From NCBI GenBank assembly GCA_024305745.1, contig JAHRBS010000011.1, positions 896,001-960,000 of the forward strand: a stretch of DNA of 64,000 nt. Direction: 5' to 3'. Source of the stretch: Polyporus tsugae. Lineage: Eukaryota > Basidiomycota > Agaricomycetes > Polyporales > Polyporaceae. Shown one piece after another: positions 36,952 to 47,077 of the stretch (positions are counted from its first letter, which is position 1; the number at the start of each line of letters is the position of its first letter). The translations under genes and the position numbers were made by a program. Under the pieces are notes generated by a model. The model was not told the origin of the DNA. It did no database searches and was given only the letters and a program-made list of their open reading frames with translations.

Positions 36952-39044
36952 ATGGATACCTCCAAGAGGAGGGTTTCTTACTACTATGACCGTCAGTACG
37001 TCCTCCTACCTGTCTGTCTTTCTCCCGTCCGATTTCTCCTCTCAACCGACGTCGGGGCTTACTCCTACGGCGTCCACCACGCCATGAAGCCCCAGCGGAT
37101 GCGAATCACTCACGAACTCGTACAGGCATATGACATGCTTCCCAAAATGCACGTCCTCGTACGTTCTTTCCCCACAACCACATCCCCGACCTACCAGTAA
37201 TCATTCTGCCCGCTCCACGCTCAGCGCCCCAAACGCGCTACCCCCGAGGCCATGATCCGCTTCCACACGGACGAATACGTCAATTTTCTCTCAAGAGTCA
37301 CCCCAGACAACGCCCGCAGGCTCACATATCAAGGTTCGCGCTTCCTCGTTGGAGATGACGACCCCCCGTTCGAAGGTGTCTTTGAATTCTCGTCCATATC
37401 CGCCGGGGGTTCGATCGGTACGGTCGTCTTTCTCCACCGCTTCAACGTTGTGTCCTTATCTCACGTACCGTGCCCCACGATAGCCGCCGCGAATCGCCTC
37501 ATGGAAGGCCACTCCGACATCGCCATAAACTGGGCCGGCGGCCTCCACCACGCCAAGAAGCGCGAGGCGTCCGGTTTCTGCTATATCAACAACATCGTCC
37601 TCGGTATCCTCGAGATGCTCCGCTACGTCCCCCGTGTCCTGTACATCGATATTGACTGCCACCACGGCGACGGCGTCGAGGAGGCGTTCTGGGTGACCGA
37701 CCATGTCATGACTTTATCCCTCCACAAGTTCGGCGAGTTCTTCCCAGGAACAGGCCTCCTCGAGGACCGCGGCGGGGGTAAGGGAATGGGGTACGCCGTA
37801 AACGTCCCGTTAAAAGATGGCATTACCGACGAAGCATACAAGAGCATCTTCGAACCCGTACGTCTTGCAACTTTACGTTAACGGCTCCATGACTTCCATT
37901 CACAACGCTACCCTGCCACGACAGGTTTTCGACAAAATCCTCGACGTCTTCCGCCCGTCCGTGATTGTCCTCCAGTGCGGCGCGGACTCGCTGTCCGGCG
38001 ACAAGCTCGGCGGCCTCAACCTCACCATGCACGGCCACGGGCACTGCGTCCAGTACGTCCGCTCCAAGAACATCCCGCTCATGCTCCTCGGCGGTGGTGG
38101 GTATAGGGTGAAGAACGTCGCGCGCGCATGGACGTACGAGACCGCGTGCGCGTTGGGCATCGAGCGCGACATCGACCCCAACCTGCCGTGGAACGAGTAC
38201 TTTGAATGGTTCGGCCCGCGGTACCGCCTCGAGGTGCAAGAGAGCAACTTGGAGGATCTGAACCTGAAGGATGGGTCTCGACGAGACCCGGTGCGCGCGT
38301 CTTGCATAGTGAAGCGTAGGTCGTGCGCGAGAGGCTGATACGTGGTACGGTACAGGAACAATGTCTCAGGTATCTGTCGGAGCTCAACCCTGCGCCCTCG
38401 GTGCAGATGCACGACGTCCCGCGCGAGGGCCTCGCGGAGCACCTCGGTCTCGGCGGCGTCCACGCTCATGCGCCGATCGACGACCTGGACGAGCGACTGG
38501 CGCGTACGTCCGCTGTTCTTTCATTTCGTTTCGTTCTGGTCCTCATTAATTGTTGCTTGCTGCGACTGGTCCGATCAGACTGACTCCGAGCCCGAGTCGA
38601 CTTCGGACGACTCAGACGGCGAGTCCTCGCACCACAGATGGCTCCGCAGTGGCGGGAAGCGGATGAGCATCGTGACATCGAAGTACTTCGACGTGCTGCG
38701 GCTGCCGCCCGAGTTCGAGCGCGAGATCGCGCTGGAGCACGACGACGACGACGACGACGGGTGCGGGCATGGGCATGGGCATGGGCATGTGTTGAGCGGG
38801 AGTGCGAGCGGGAAGAAGAGGCGGTTCTTTGAGAGCGAGGCGGTGTGGGATCCTGTGAAGAGGCTCGTTACGGAGCGCGTGCGGGCGCGCGTGCGGGGGT
38901 ACGAGCAGGGGCGGGTTGTGAATGGGGTCACCAGTGGGTGTGAGGGTGGGGGATCACAACAGAAACAGGGATAGGGAGAGCTCGCGAGAGGAAGCGGAGG
39001 ACATGGAGTTGGACGTCGAGCTGGAGGCGGAGGACGATGACTAG
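36952..39044 (+). CDS. RPD3: Rpd3/HDAC1-class histone deacetylase
   Basis: Exons 36952-37158, 37225-37417, 37484-37857 and 37925 to about 38280 are firm; 38320-38505 and 38580-39044 are C-terminal parts with unresolved joins. Landmarks are [89 protein letters not shown] and [20 protein letters not shown]. The catalytic His-His pair, the zinc ligands (Asp, His, Asp) and the Tyr of GGGGY are present. The C-terminus is acidic and has a HGHGHGHG run. The enzyme deacetylates histone tails in Sin3-type repressor complexes. Oddities: the first intron (36992-37045) ends CAA instead of CAG but is 54 nt and stop-free, and the usual SFHKFGEFF channel Phe is Leu (SLHKFGEFF). Some C-terminal joins are one or two bases out of phase. 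Confidence 0.85.
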
Positions 39045-39216
39045 ATACGTGGGGACCTTTAACATGTCTGTTCGGGGGAATCGAGGAGAGCGGACGGTTG
39101 TGGGCAGACGTCGGGACGGTGGACAGGGGGCGCGGGCGCAGAGACGCGATGGCTAGGTACTTGGCTGTGTGTTGTAGCCAGGCCCCAAATATATTTTCGT
39201 GGCGCTCCACGATCAT

Positions 39217-40843
39217 CGTCCAAAACGACTGGACAGAAAGAGGGAGTCAGGGAGAGTTGTATTCAACAATCCGGATGGTGGGTGTATTGAAGTATCCAGA
39301 CAGTGGGTAGTGAGAGTCGTATTCAGTAATCCGGACGGTGGGTAGTGTGCAGGGAGAGCAGTATCCAAGAATCCGCACGGCGGCGAGTGCGGTGAATGTC
39401 CGATCGTGGTCTACTCAAGAATCCGGGACGGCGGCCAGTTTGTATGGTAGGGAGGACATAGGCTGCGCATCGGGAGGACGTACAATGGGAGTCCGCAAGA
39501 CGCGCGCTACAAGTGCGCTACTGTGCTGTCTACATGAAAGAGCTAGACTATGCCGTACTACATTGTAAATTCCAACACTAATGTACACCAATACGCCCAT
39601 CAATCAAAATGTACGGGACGCCCGCGTGGGAGACATGGATGCTCCATAGCTTGCACATGCTTTGGACCCGCAGGCCACCTAACGTCCTTTGTGTCTCCTC
39701 CTACTCTCTGCCAGCTCCTACTCTGCGAATAATTAGCGGTCAACGCACGGACACCGAGAGACGACTAACGTACCAATTTCAAGTGCAGGTGGCCGGGCCC
39801 CGTGTCCGTTGAGGATTTCGCTGCGGAGAGAAGGTCACGGTCGGTCGGTCGAAGACGAGCCGGACAGGCGCGAACAACTCGCGGACGCCACCACGACATT
39901 CTGAGCTTCCTACCACAAATTTCCGCTCGGGACATCCAAGACCGACGCACTCGCTACTCTCCATTCCCATGCGCAGTCTGGCGATAAGCACTCACCTATT
40001 CAACGACCGAGGATAGCGCCATCCGCATCCCACTCAGAGACAAACCCCCACGTCGCCCGTTCCCGCAGTCTTGGACCTGTTGTCCGTCAAGACTAGACCA
40101 GCTGGGTGTTCCTAGGACGATACAACAGACAGTTAGTGAATAGCGGCAGCGGGAGATTTGAAATAAGTGCTCACATTCGCCCGGAAACCCGCGGCAAGTC
40201 TACTGATGCCCCAGTGAACCTGGACAGGACGGTCGAGCGCCGCCTCGCTCCGCTGGAAGCCGTCGTCCAGTCGAGGATTCGACCTGGACAGAACGGCGCG
40301 TTTCGATGAAGAGCCGGACAGGCGTTGCCGCCATCCTGTTAAGCAGTTGGTCAGCGAAGAGCGGCGATCGGAGAAGCATCATGAAACCCACCGTGCGGTT
40401 CCGGCCAATGGGGTTATGCTGCTGGATATTCTGAAGGTTCGGCTGCATGCTCATGTTGCCGAAGAGGCCGGGAGGGAGCTGAGGTGCACCCATCTGAGAC
40501 AGCTGTTGGCGTGAACACTCCTCGTCGCGTAAATCTCAAACGCTCATATCTCGACAGCGGAGAGCGGCAAGTGCCAAAAGCACACAGCAGCGGGGTCCGC
40601 GGTCGACCGCGGTCCTGCATCCGAGGATAGACGCGAGCGGCTTGCACGATGTACGGCATCGGAAGACTCTAAAGACGGCTGTCCGTCGACACGGCACTCA
40701 AGTTCGTGAGCAAACGGAGGCTCTGACGGCATGCGCCGGGCGTGTGCCGCCGTCTTGAAGATGGCCACACGCTGGCCTGTGGACAAGCATCGCCGCCACA
40801 CACAACCATGCAAGACTGCCAGTGGTATTAAACTCACCGGCTC
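39217..40843. repeat. direct repeat copy B
   Basis: Second copy of the block at 33404-34995, in the same orientation. It diverges mainly by short indels: relative to copy A it lacks 3, 2 and 6 bases and gains 6 within the last 300 bp. It ends at AAACTCACCGG and is followed directly by telomere-type CCCTAA repeats. Confidence 0.8.
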
Positions 40844-40844
40844 T

Positions 40845-40860
40845 CTAACCCTAACCCTAA
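40845..40860. repeat. interstitial telomeric repeat (CCCTAA)
   Basis: CTAACCCTAACCCTAA lies exactly at the junction between direct repeat B and the truncated helicase gene. The matching position of copy A has no such repeat. Confidence 0.9.
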
Positions 40861-40862
40861 GT

Positions 40863-42792
40863 CAGCCTAGTTCCGTGGGGCATCAACACTCGGGAGGGGC
40901 GCATCTTATACCCAGGAGCTGTACTCGGGATGGTGGACAATATTGACAACCGCGTGCACTTTTTCTGTATTCGGAATGGACAATTAGTTGTCCTGAAAAA
41001 AAAGATAGTTGCCGTATCCTCACCTTCCAGCTCAGGGCCATCGATTCCTCTCCTTTGTGCACATCGACGAACCGTACGCAGCTGCTATTGGTGATGTTGC
41101 GAATCGACTTCAGCTTCGAGTTATACACCTCCTCCGAAACAAACTCACCCAGAGGCACAGGCATGCAGTATTGCGTGTTGAGGAAGTACACGGATGGCTT
41201 GAGATGCTTGAAGTCAAAAATGGTTTTCGTGAGCGGCGCTGTCTCCTTCCCGAACGGCGGGGCTGTGCAAGCCGTCACATCATCAGTGGGCAGGTCGGAC
41301 TGACCAGAAACGAGACGGTGGGCTTACGCTATTTCTGGTCTCCGAACATGCACACCTTCTGCAGCATGTGAAACTTGTGGAATAAGTGCTATATGCGTCG
41401 ACGCATCACCATTCACGTCGACGGAACAATCCACTGACGAACAAACTCACCATGAACTCGAACGAGTTCATTTGCGACACCTCGTCCACGACCAGACGCT
41501 CGACTGGCACGACGTCATATACGCCGCAACTACCGAGACTCGGGTTCGAGAGCATAGAGACCGTGCACAGGATGATCGTCGAGTAGCCAATGAAGCGCTC
41601 AGCTGCGATCCGGTCGACGATGAGGTGCTTCTTGATCGCCTCGTACAGGTGCTCGTGCCTGAACACGGAGGTCAGCATACAACGCTAACGGCATACGTTG
41701 CGCAAAACACTCACCATTCAACGTAGAACTCCTTCGACACGATGAGCTTGAAGTCGATATCGTGTTTGATCAGGGTCCGCGCGATGTTCTTCACGCCGAC
41801 GTTGGACTGCGCGATGACCGACGCCGGCTCGCGGCACCGATCCCATTCATCGAGCGCCACCGAGATGGCCCTCGTTTTGCCCGTCCCGGGCGGGCTTGTA
41901 GGATAGTTAGCAGTGGAGATCACGCACCACAACGAAGCAATTGCAACGCACCGTGAACGACGGCCAGCGGCTCGTTGTCCGTCCACATCGCGCGGACCAC
42001 TTCCTGGTGCGACACATTCAACACCGCGAACAACGCACTCCCATACCCATCATCATCACGCCCGCCTGTACCTCTCCCATACCTCTACCATACCCGGACG
42101 CACTCAAGGGAACCACAGCGCGCGCACGAACGACGACTGCGCAAGCGAAGGGACCTCGCACGTAGAAGCAGCGGAATGAACTTGTCGCGCGCCCGCTCCG
42201 CATGGGTGGGCTCCTCAGGCCTCATGGCCGACCATCTGGATCCTCTCGATCTCCTTACGGAGGTTTCCGCCGGGCGCGACGACACCCGTCCGCTTGCCTT
42301 CAGCGTGGACGGCGCGGCCCGTAATCCTGTCCCAGTTCATCGTTTCGAAAATCACCGCGGTCTGTGGTTTGGGTTCACGGGTGGTCAGCACAAGGCATAA
42401 GGCCTGCATAAGGCATGGTCATGAGGCACGAGGCTAAGCCCCAAACACACCTGTTTACTCCGGCGGACACGGATGTTGTAGCGGGCGTTCTGGATGACGA
42501 GCTGGCCGTCCTCGTCAAGCACGACCTCCTCGAACTCGCTCTCGGCCTGCGTCGGCTTCTCCGCTTTGAGGCGCGCGACGTTCGTCACTAGCTCGACGAG
42601 GCACTGCAGATGCGGTTTAGGGGGGGTTGTCCGTATCCACCTATGCTTCAGCTATGCTGTGTGCGTGTGTGGATGCTTGACTATCAGAACCACCGCTCTC
42701 AGTGGGAACCCGCGATAATAACAAACGTACAGCGCTGAGAGCCAGGCCCGCAGGCAGACGTTCTCGATCTCGTCGATCGCCCCGCCAGCCTA
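40863..42792 (-). pseudogene. SF1 (Upf1-like) helicase, truncated at both ends
   Basis: Reading on the minus strand: IENVCLRAWLSAL at the very edge of the right inverted arm, then VARLKAEKPTQAESEFEEVV, TAVIFETMNWDRITGRAV, Walker A PPGTGKTRAISVAL, SVIAQSNVGVKNIARTL, IILCTVSMLSNP, LVVDEVSQMNSFEFM (Walker B, DEVS instead of DEAS), KVCMFGDQK and PPFGKETAPLTKTIFDF. These match the AAA_11/AAA_12 helicases abundant in agaricomycetes. It is dead: the Gln expected after GDQK is TAG (41329-41331), the conserved QYRMP arginine is Cys (QYCMP), the 5' end is cut by the duplication and the 3' end stops at the CCCTAA junction, so the last RecA-like motifs are missing. Confidence 0.75.
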
Positions 42793-45545
42793 TCGACACA
42801 TAGTACAGTGGCCTGAGATTGGCCGGTATCTAAGAGTAGAGTGTATTCGAGGGGACCGGAATGGGTGCGGGCGTAGCTGAGTCGTCTCGACGGACGGAGG
42901 CAGGAAGCAAGTACGTTGGCGCGTACTGATCGGGCGGTTCTGTGGGCGCTAGATAGACGGCGGTCGAGTTGTGCCAAAGATTGAATTTGTGTTTAACGTG
43001 TGCGGCGCGCGTCGTCGAACGAATGGTACGAATGGGTAGAAGGGTCGATAAGGGGAAGCCGAATCGACTGGTTCTGGAGTCCTGCGGGTATATGTGAGGT
43101 GTCGGAGGTAAGTATGGGACGGGCGGCGGGAGACAAGCACAGTAAGCGCCGTCGGGACCGCGCAACCGACACAGGCGCAAGGTACTACTACTTAACTTAC
43201 TAACTTATTAGGACTACTACCACACCCGGGCCAGGGTGGGTATTCCGCGCGTCCGCTGGTGAACGTTGTCACCCGGATGTATGCTGCTAGCTGCCGTCCT
43301 CTCAATCTCGCTTATGGGACTGGGTGTCGGTGTCGATTTAGAGGTCTGCCAGTGCTCAGCCCCGCCGGTTGGAGATGTTCTCTACATTCGCCCGCCACTG
43401 GCAAGATCGACGAAAACGAAACAGCGCACGGAGACACAGAATCGACGCCAGTAGAGCCTCATATACTAAAATGGATCAATTGTCATCTGGGCCATATACG
43501 ATGGTCAGCAACGGAGAGCACGGCGCGCCCCACACAGAACCAGGGAAATACATCTTCTACAAGACAGTGTACATAGGTGCTATGGTCCGCTACTGAACAC
43601 CATTCGCACCCTAGTTCAATACTATACCATGGTCTACATCGTTCTGCCGTACGCTCTTTACGATGCTAAGAAGCTGGTTCACATATTTTTTCGCCTTGGA
43701 CTCAAAATCGTCCCGCGGCCCCATGGTCTCTACCTCGGGGAATAACCTATGGAGCTGCAAGAAGAAGTACGACACGTTGGAGAGCTTCGCGTAGAAGTAG
43801 TCGATCTCCAGGACGCGCAGTCTGTGACGCAGTGCAGGGACCTCAGGCTCCGTAGTCTCCGCGTCTTCTTCAACGGGCGTCGCGTCTTCTTCGACGGGCG
43901 TCGCGTCTCCTTCGACGGGCGTCGCGTCTCCTTCGACGGGCGTCGCGTTTCCTTTGACAGGCGTGTGCACATTGAGGTTCGCGAGGTGCAAGTAAGCCAA
44001 GTCTGGGCACCCAGTCGCGAGTGCCACAAGCGCCTTGATTGTGAGCCGAATACGCATGGAATCAGAGTACCCGTAAGCGTATAGCAACGCCAGGGAACGG
44101 AGTCTGGGCAATGCGCCTGAGAGTGTGCTGATCTCCGTGTCTGATACCAGGATAGGGGAATCGCTGAGGTCGATGGATAGTTCCTGAAGCTCGGTGAAGA
44201 AAGACAGCGGGCCCCAGAGTTTGACGTGAAACGGACCGTCGAACCGGTGAACATCGCACATCGACTTGCAGGTTAACGCGAAGCTGAGAAGGGTGTGGGG
44301 AAGCGCGTATTGGATGGAGCAGAGGAAGCTTTCGAGAGCTGCGCAATGGACAGGGGATAAGGAAGAAGAATCCAGCAAGAACGTAGCAGAGCGGAGGGTG
44401 GACGCCTGCATCTGGCTCAAGAACTGGGAGGTATTGGTCAGTGAGCCTCTGAGTGTGAGGCTTTCCAACCCCGAGAGCTCCAGGGCGTGGGTCTTGCCAG
44501 TGGGTATCACGTCCTTGCTGGGATACAGGTCCAGGCTGACGTCGAGATACTTCAGACGCCGAAGGAGGCCGATATTCATCCACGCTGCAGGCTCCAGTGG
44601 GGCTTGCGACACGAATCGTTGGAGATGAGGGAAGCTGGCAAGGCATTTGACGTGTGCTTCTCTCACGTTGAAGCTGGCGCAGCCCTCGTGAAAAAGAACG
44701 AGCTCTCGTAGGCCATCCCCATTACAGCTCAAGCTCAGCGCAGCGAGGACTGTGCCGAAGAGCTCTTCGTTCGCACCGCCGGTGTGGTCCTTGAAAACAT
44801 CAAATGACGCAGCGAATGATTGAAGCCCAGGGTAGAGCAGGGGGAAAATGTGCGCAGCATTCTTGGCGCAAAGAAATAACGGCCTGAGCCGTTGAAGGCG
44901 AGGGAAGAAGGACGCTACCCCGCCACCTTTGGCCGAGAGAATGGGCAGAATGCAGTCATGTAAGGCGTCACTGTTGCGCCCGTCGAAATGCAACTCCTTG
45001 ACGCGGGAGGAATATTTCAGCAGACGATTCCAATGTTCCTGTTTGATCGCCATGAATATGTCCTGAGAGCCAACTTGGTCAGCGGTCATGACTCCTTAGA
45101 GTGACTGGCAGACCGTCCGTCACGTACCAGGAATGAACATTTGTTCGTATAGGATGGAAGGACCCTGAAGAGAGGCTCAATGTCCTCGAGGACCTCCCAC
45201 AGCGCATCTAAGGCGTGTTCAGAAAGAATACGGGACGCTTGAGCTGTGGATGCGAGGTTTTGTTTCGCCTCCCGGCGGGTCCTTGCGCGTGCTTCGTCCT
45301 CATGGTATAGACAGTCAGGTAGATCTTCGCTGCGGTACACGGGTCTGAGCTCCCTGCAGATCATTCTAACTACGTCATGATGGGAGAATAGGGCTTGAGA
45401 CATCTGCAGAAACTACGCGTTGGGTTGTGTGAGGAAATAGTTTGGTACAAGAGCGACGAACAGTGCGGGGCAGTGGCGCGCAGATCTGATGTGCAGAGCG
45501 GCATGGATTCCCACGTCAACAGAGCCAAATAACACGTTCATGTTC
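42793..45545. repeat. right arm of the 2.75 kb inverted duplication
   Basis: Reverse complement of 30655-33403. Its inner end (42793) cuts into the helicase gene. Its outer end (near 45545) abuts the partial copy of the 20.5 kb locus. Confidence 0.9.
43611..45403 (-). CDS. F-box/LRR-like protein, copy 2
   Basis: Exons 45403-45128 and 45062-43611 mirror copy 1. The 492-codon open frame spanning the second exon translates identically to that of copy 1, including the five-fold GDATPVE tract, so the duplication is recent or has been homogenised. Upstream sequence is shared only for about 140 bp, with small indels, so promoter function of the two copies could differ. Confidence 0.75.
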
Positions 45546-45559
45546 AATTGTCAACAACT

Positions 45560-45905
45560 GGACCAGCCCAAGACCAGCCTCCGCAGTTCCTCACGCACTG
45601 CAGTATTCTGTGTAGCATGTTAGTACATCTCTCCGTTTTCCAACCCCGACCTCCTTCAACGTCCCCTCGACTTACGTTTCATGACACCCGGTCAGTTACT
45701 GTTGATCATAGTCTGCCGAGCCAACAGCCTGAGCCCGCCGAATGTCCTGAACGTTTCCGAAATGCTAAAGGTACTTATGTTGGTACTGTCGTCCGGTGAC
45801 TACCCGACAGCATGCTAATAATTATTCAGCCCAGGCCCACCGTCACCGCGCGTGCTAAGCGGACGGCCTACATCGAATAGGTGTGATCCCTTTCCATTCC
45901 GCGTA
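45560..45905 (+). repeat. inverted partial copy of the 20.5 kb hypothetical gene
   Basis: The block matches the reverse complement of 20455-20830. Relative to that locus it carries short insertions (about 11, 3, 6 and 3 bases) and a loss of about 5 bases, with few substitutions. The intron and the final exon ending AYIE are recognisable, but no start codon equivalent is present. Confidence 0.8.
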
Positions 45906-47075
45906 TTGGCCGTTGTCACTTACATACGCGACTCGTTCCAGCCCGGCATTATTGCAACCCCCTCAGCAGCATCTGCTCTGATATCTCATAAGTATTCCAG
46001 AAGTGCAGTCGAGTCTGCCGTCACAAGATTATTGGTCTCCATCAAGGCTCTCCTCGAATCATTCACTCAATGGAGCAAGGCTACCGTCGACGAGGCTCAA
46101 CTTGAAATTCGAGATGTTTACGTACGTCTCACAAACGACTTGACTAATGCTGCCGTCGCCGCTTTCGGAGCATTCAGAATTGACATGAGGTACGTCCTCG
46201 CACACAGTCCCGTCCACACGTGGAATGTACAAGCCCTATCCTTCAGCGAGCTCGTCTCCGTCCCTGGAGACCTCCGCTCTGTTCTCGAGGCTTGTCTCAG
46301 AGGACGCCACACCCGAGAACCTCGAGATCTACCTCGTCCGAAGTGCGCAAGATTATTACCAGCCTCCTCCAAGGCTTGCGTGGCAAGCAATCCATATATA
46401 GCCGTATCGTCAAGTGTTCCGACGGCTCCGACAGAGACTCTTGCCCCTCCCGTTATGAACGCCCGCGGGACGACGCCCCGTGTCCGTCTTCCCGCCGACC
46501 CGACGGTGTTTCTTCACGCAGCAAGACTCTAACCGGCTCCTCCAGACGCAGGCCATCCAACTCTGAAAACATCATTTCTCTGTCCGTACTATCGAATGGA
46601 TCGGAAGCATTTGTCGGTGGCTTCCCACCGCCCAGCACATCGCCCGACGCCGACACACGACCATCGTGCTCCTGTACACCCACGGAAGAAGAGCAGCAAG
46701 TCAAAGCGCCCACGGCTGTCGCGTCGACTCGCCGATCGCCGAGGGCAAAGAGCCCCCACCTGTCCCACCCGCGCCGCTGCAGTCGGACGCAGATCACATC
46801 GTTGCAGCCCCAGCCTTTTCCGCTTGCGGAGGTGGCGGCGATGGAGGCAGCGATGCGCGTGTCTGCCGTGTCAGCAGCAGAGTTGGAGGGCTCGAGCACA
46901 GGCCTGCTGACGGGGCGGTTTCCGGTATTCTTGCAGGTCAGGCGGGAGATAACGAAGGTGATGATCGAGCCGAAGATGTCGCTGTCGACCCTGAGGGTGC
47001 TGTTTGTAGACAAGTTTGCGTACAGTCACTTCGGGGGTTTCGTCATGTTATGCGGTACAACATATGTATTAGAAT
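45906..47075 (+). pseudogene. BUD6: Bud6/Aip3-like actin-interacting protein, N-terminal part, frame-broken
   Basis: The N-terminal domain is clear: VESAVTRLLVSIKALLESFT, then IRDVYVRLTNDLTNAAVAA, a phase-2 intron (46190-46246), SELVSVPGDLRSVLEACL and VRKIITSLLQGLRGKQSIY. Later, FPVFLQVRREITKVMIEP and LSTLRVLFVDKFAYS match the start of the Bud6 core. Bud6 is a polarisome protein that binds actin and formins. Two frame slips lie within ~70 bp near 46300-46345: CTTGTCTCAGAGG seems to lack one CT unit before SEDATPENLEIYL, and an extra base precedes EVRKII. After DKFAYS homology stops, so the coiled-coil C-terminal half is missing. No good start ATG was identified. Confidence 0.75.
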
Positions 47076-47077
47076 AG

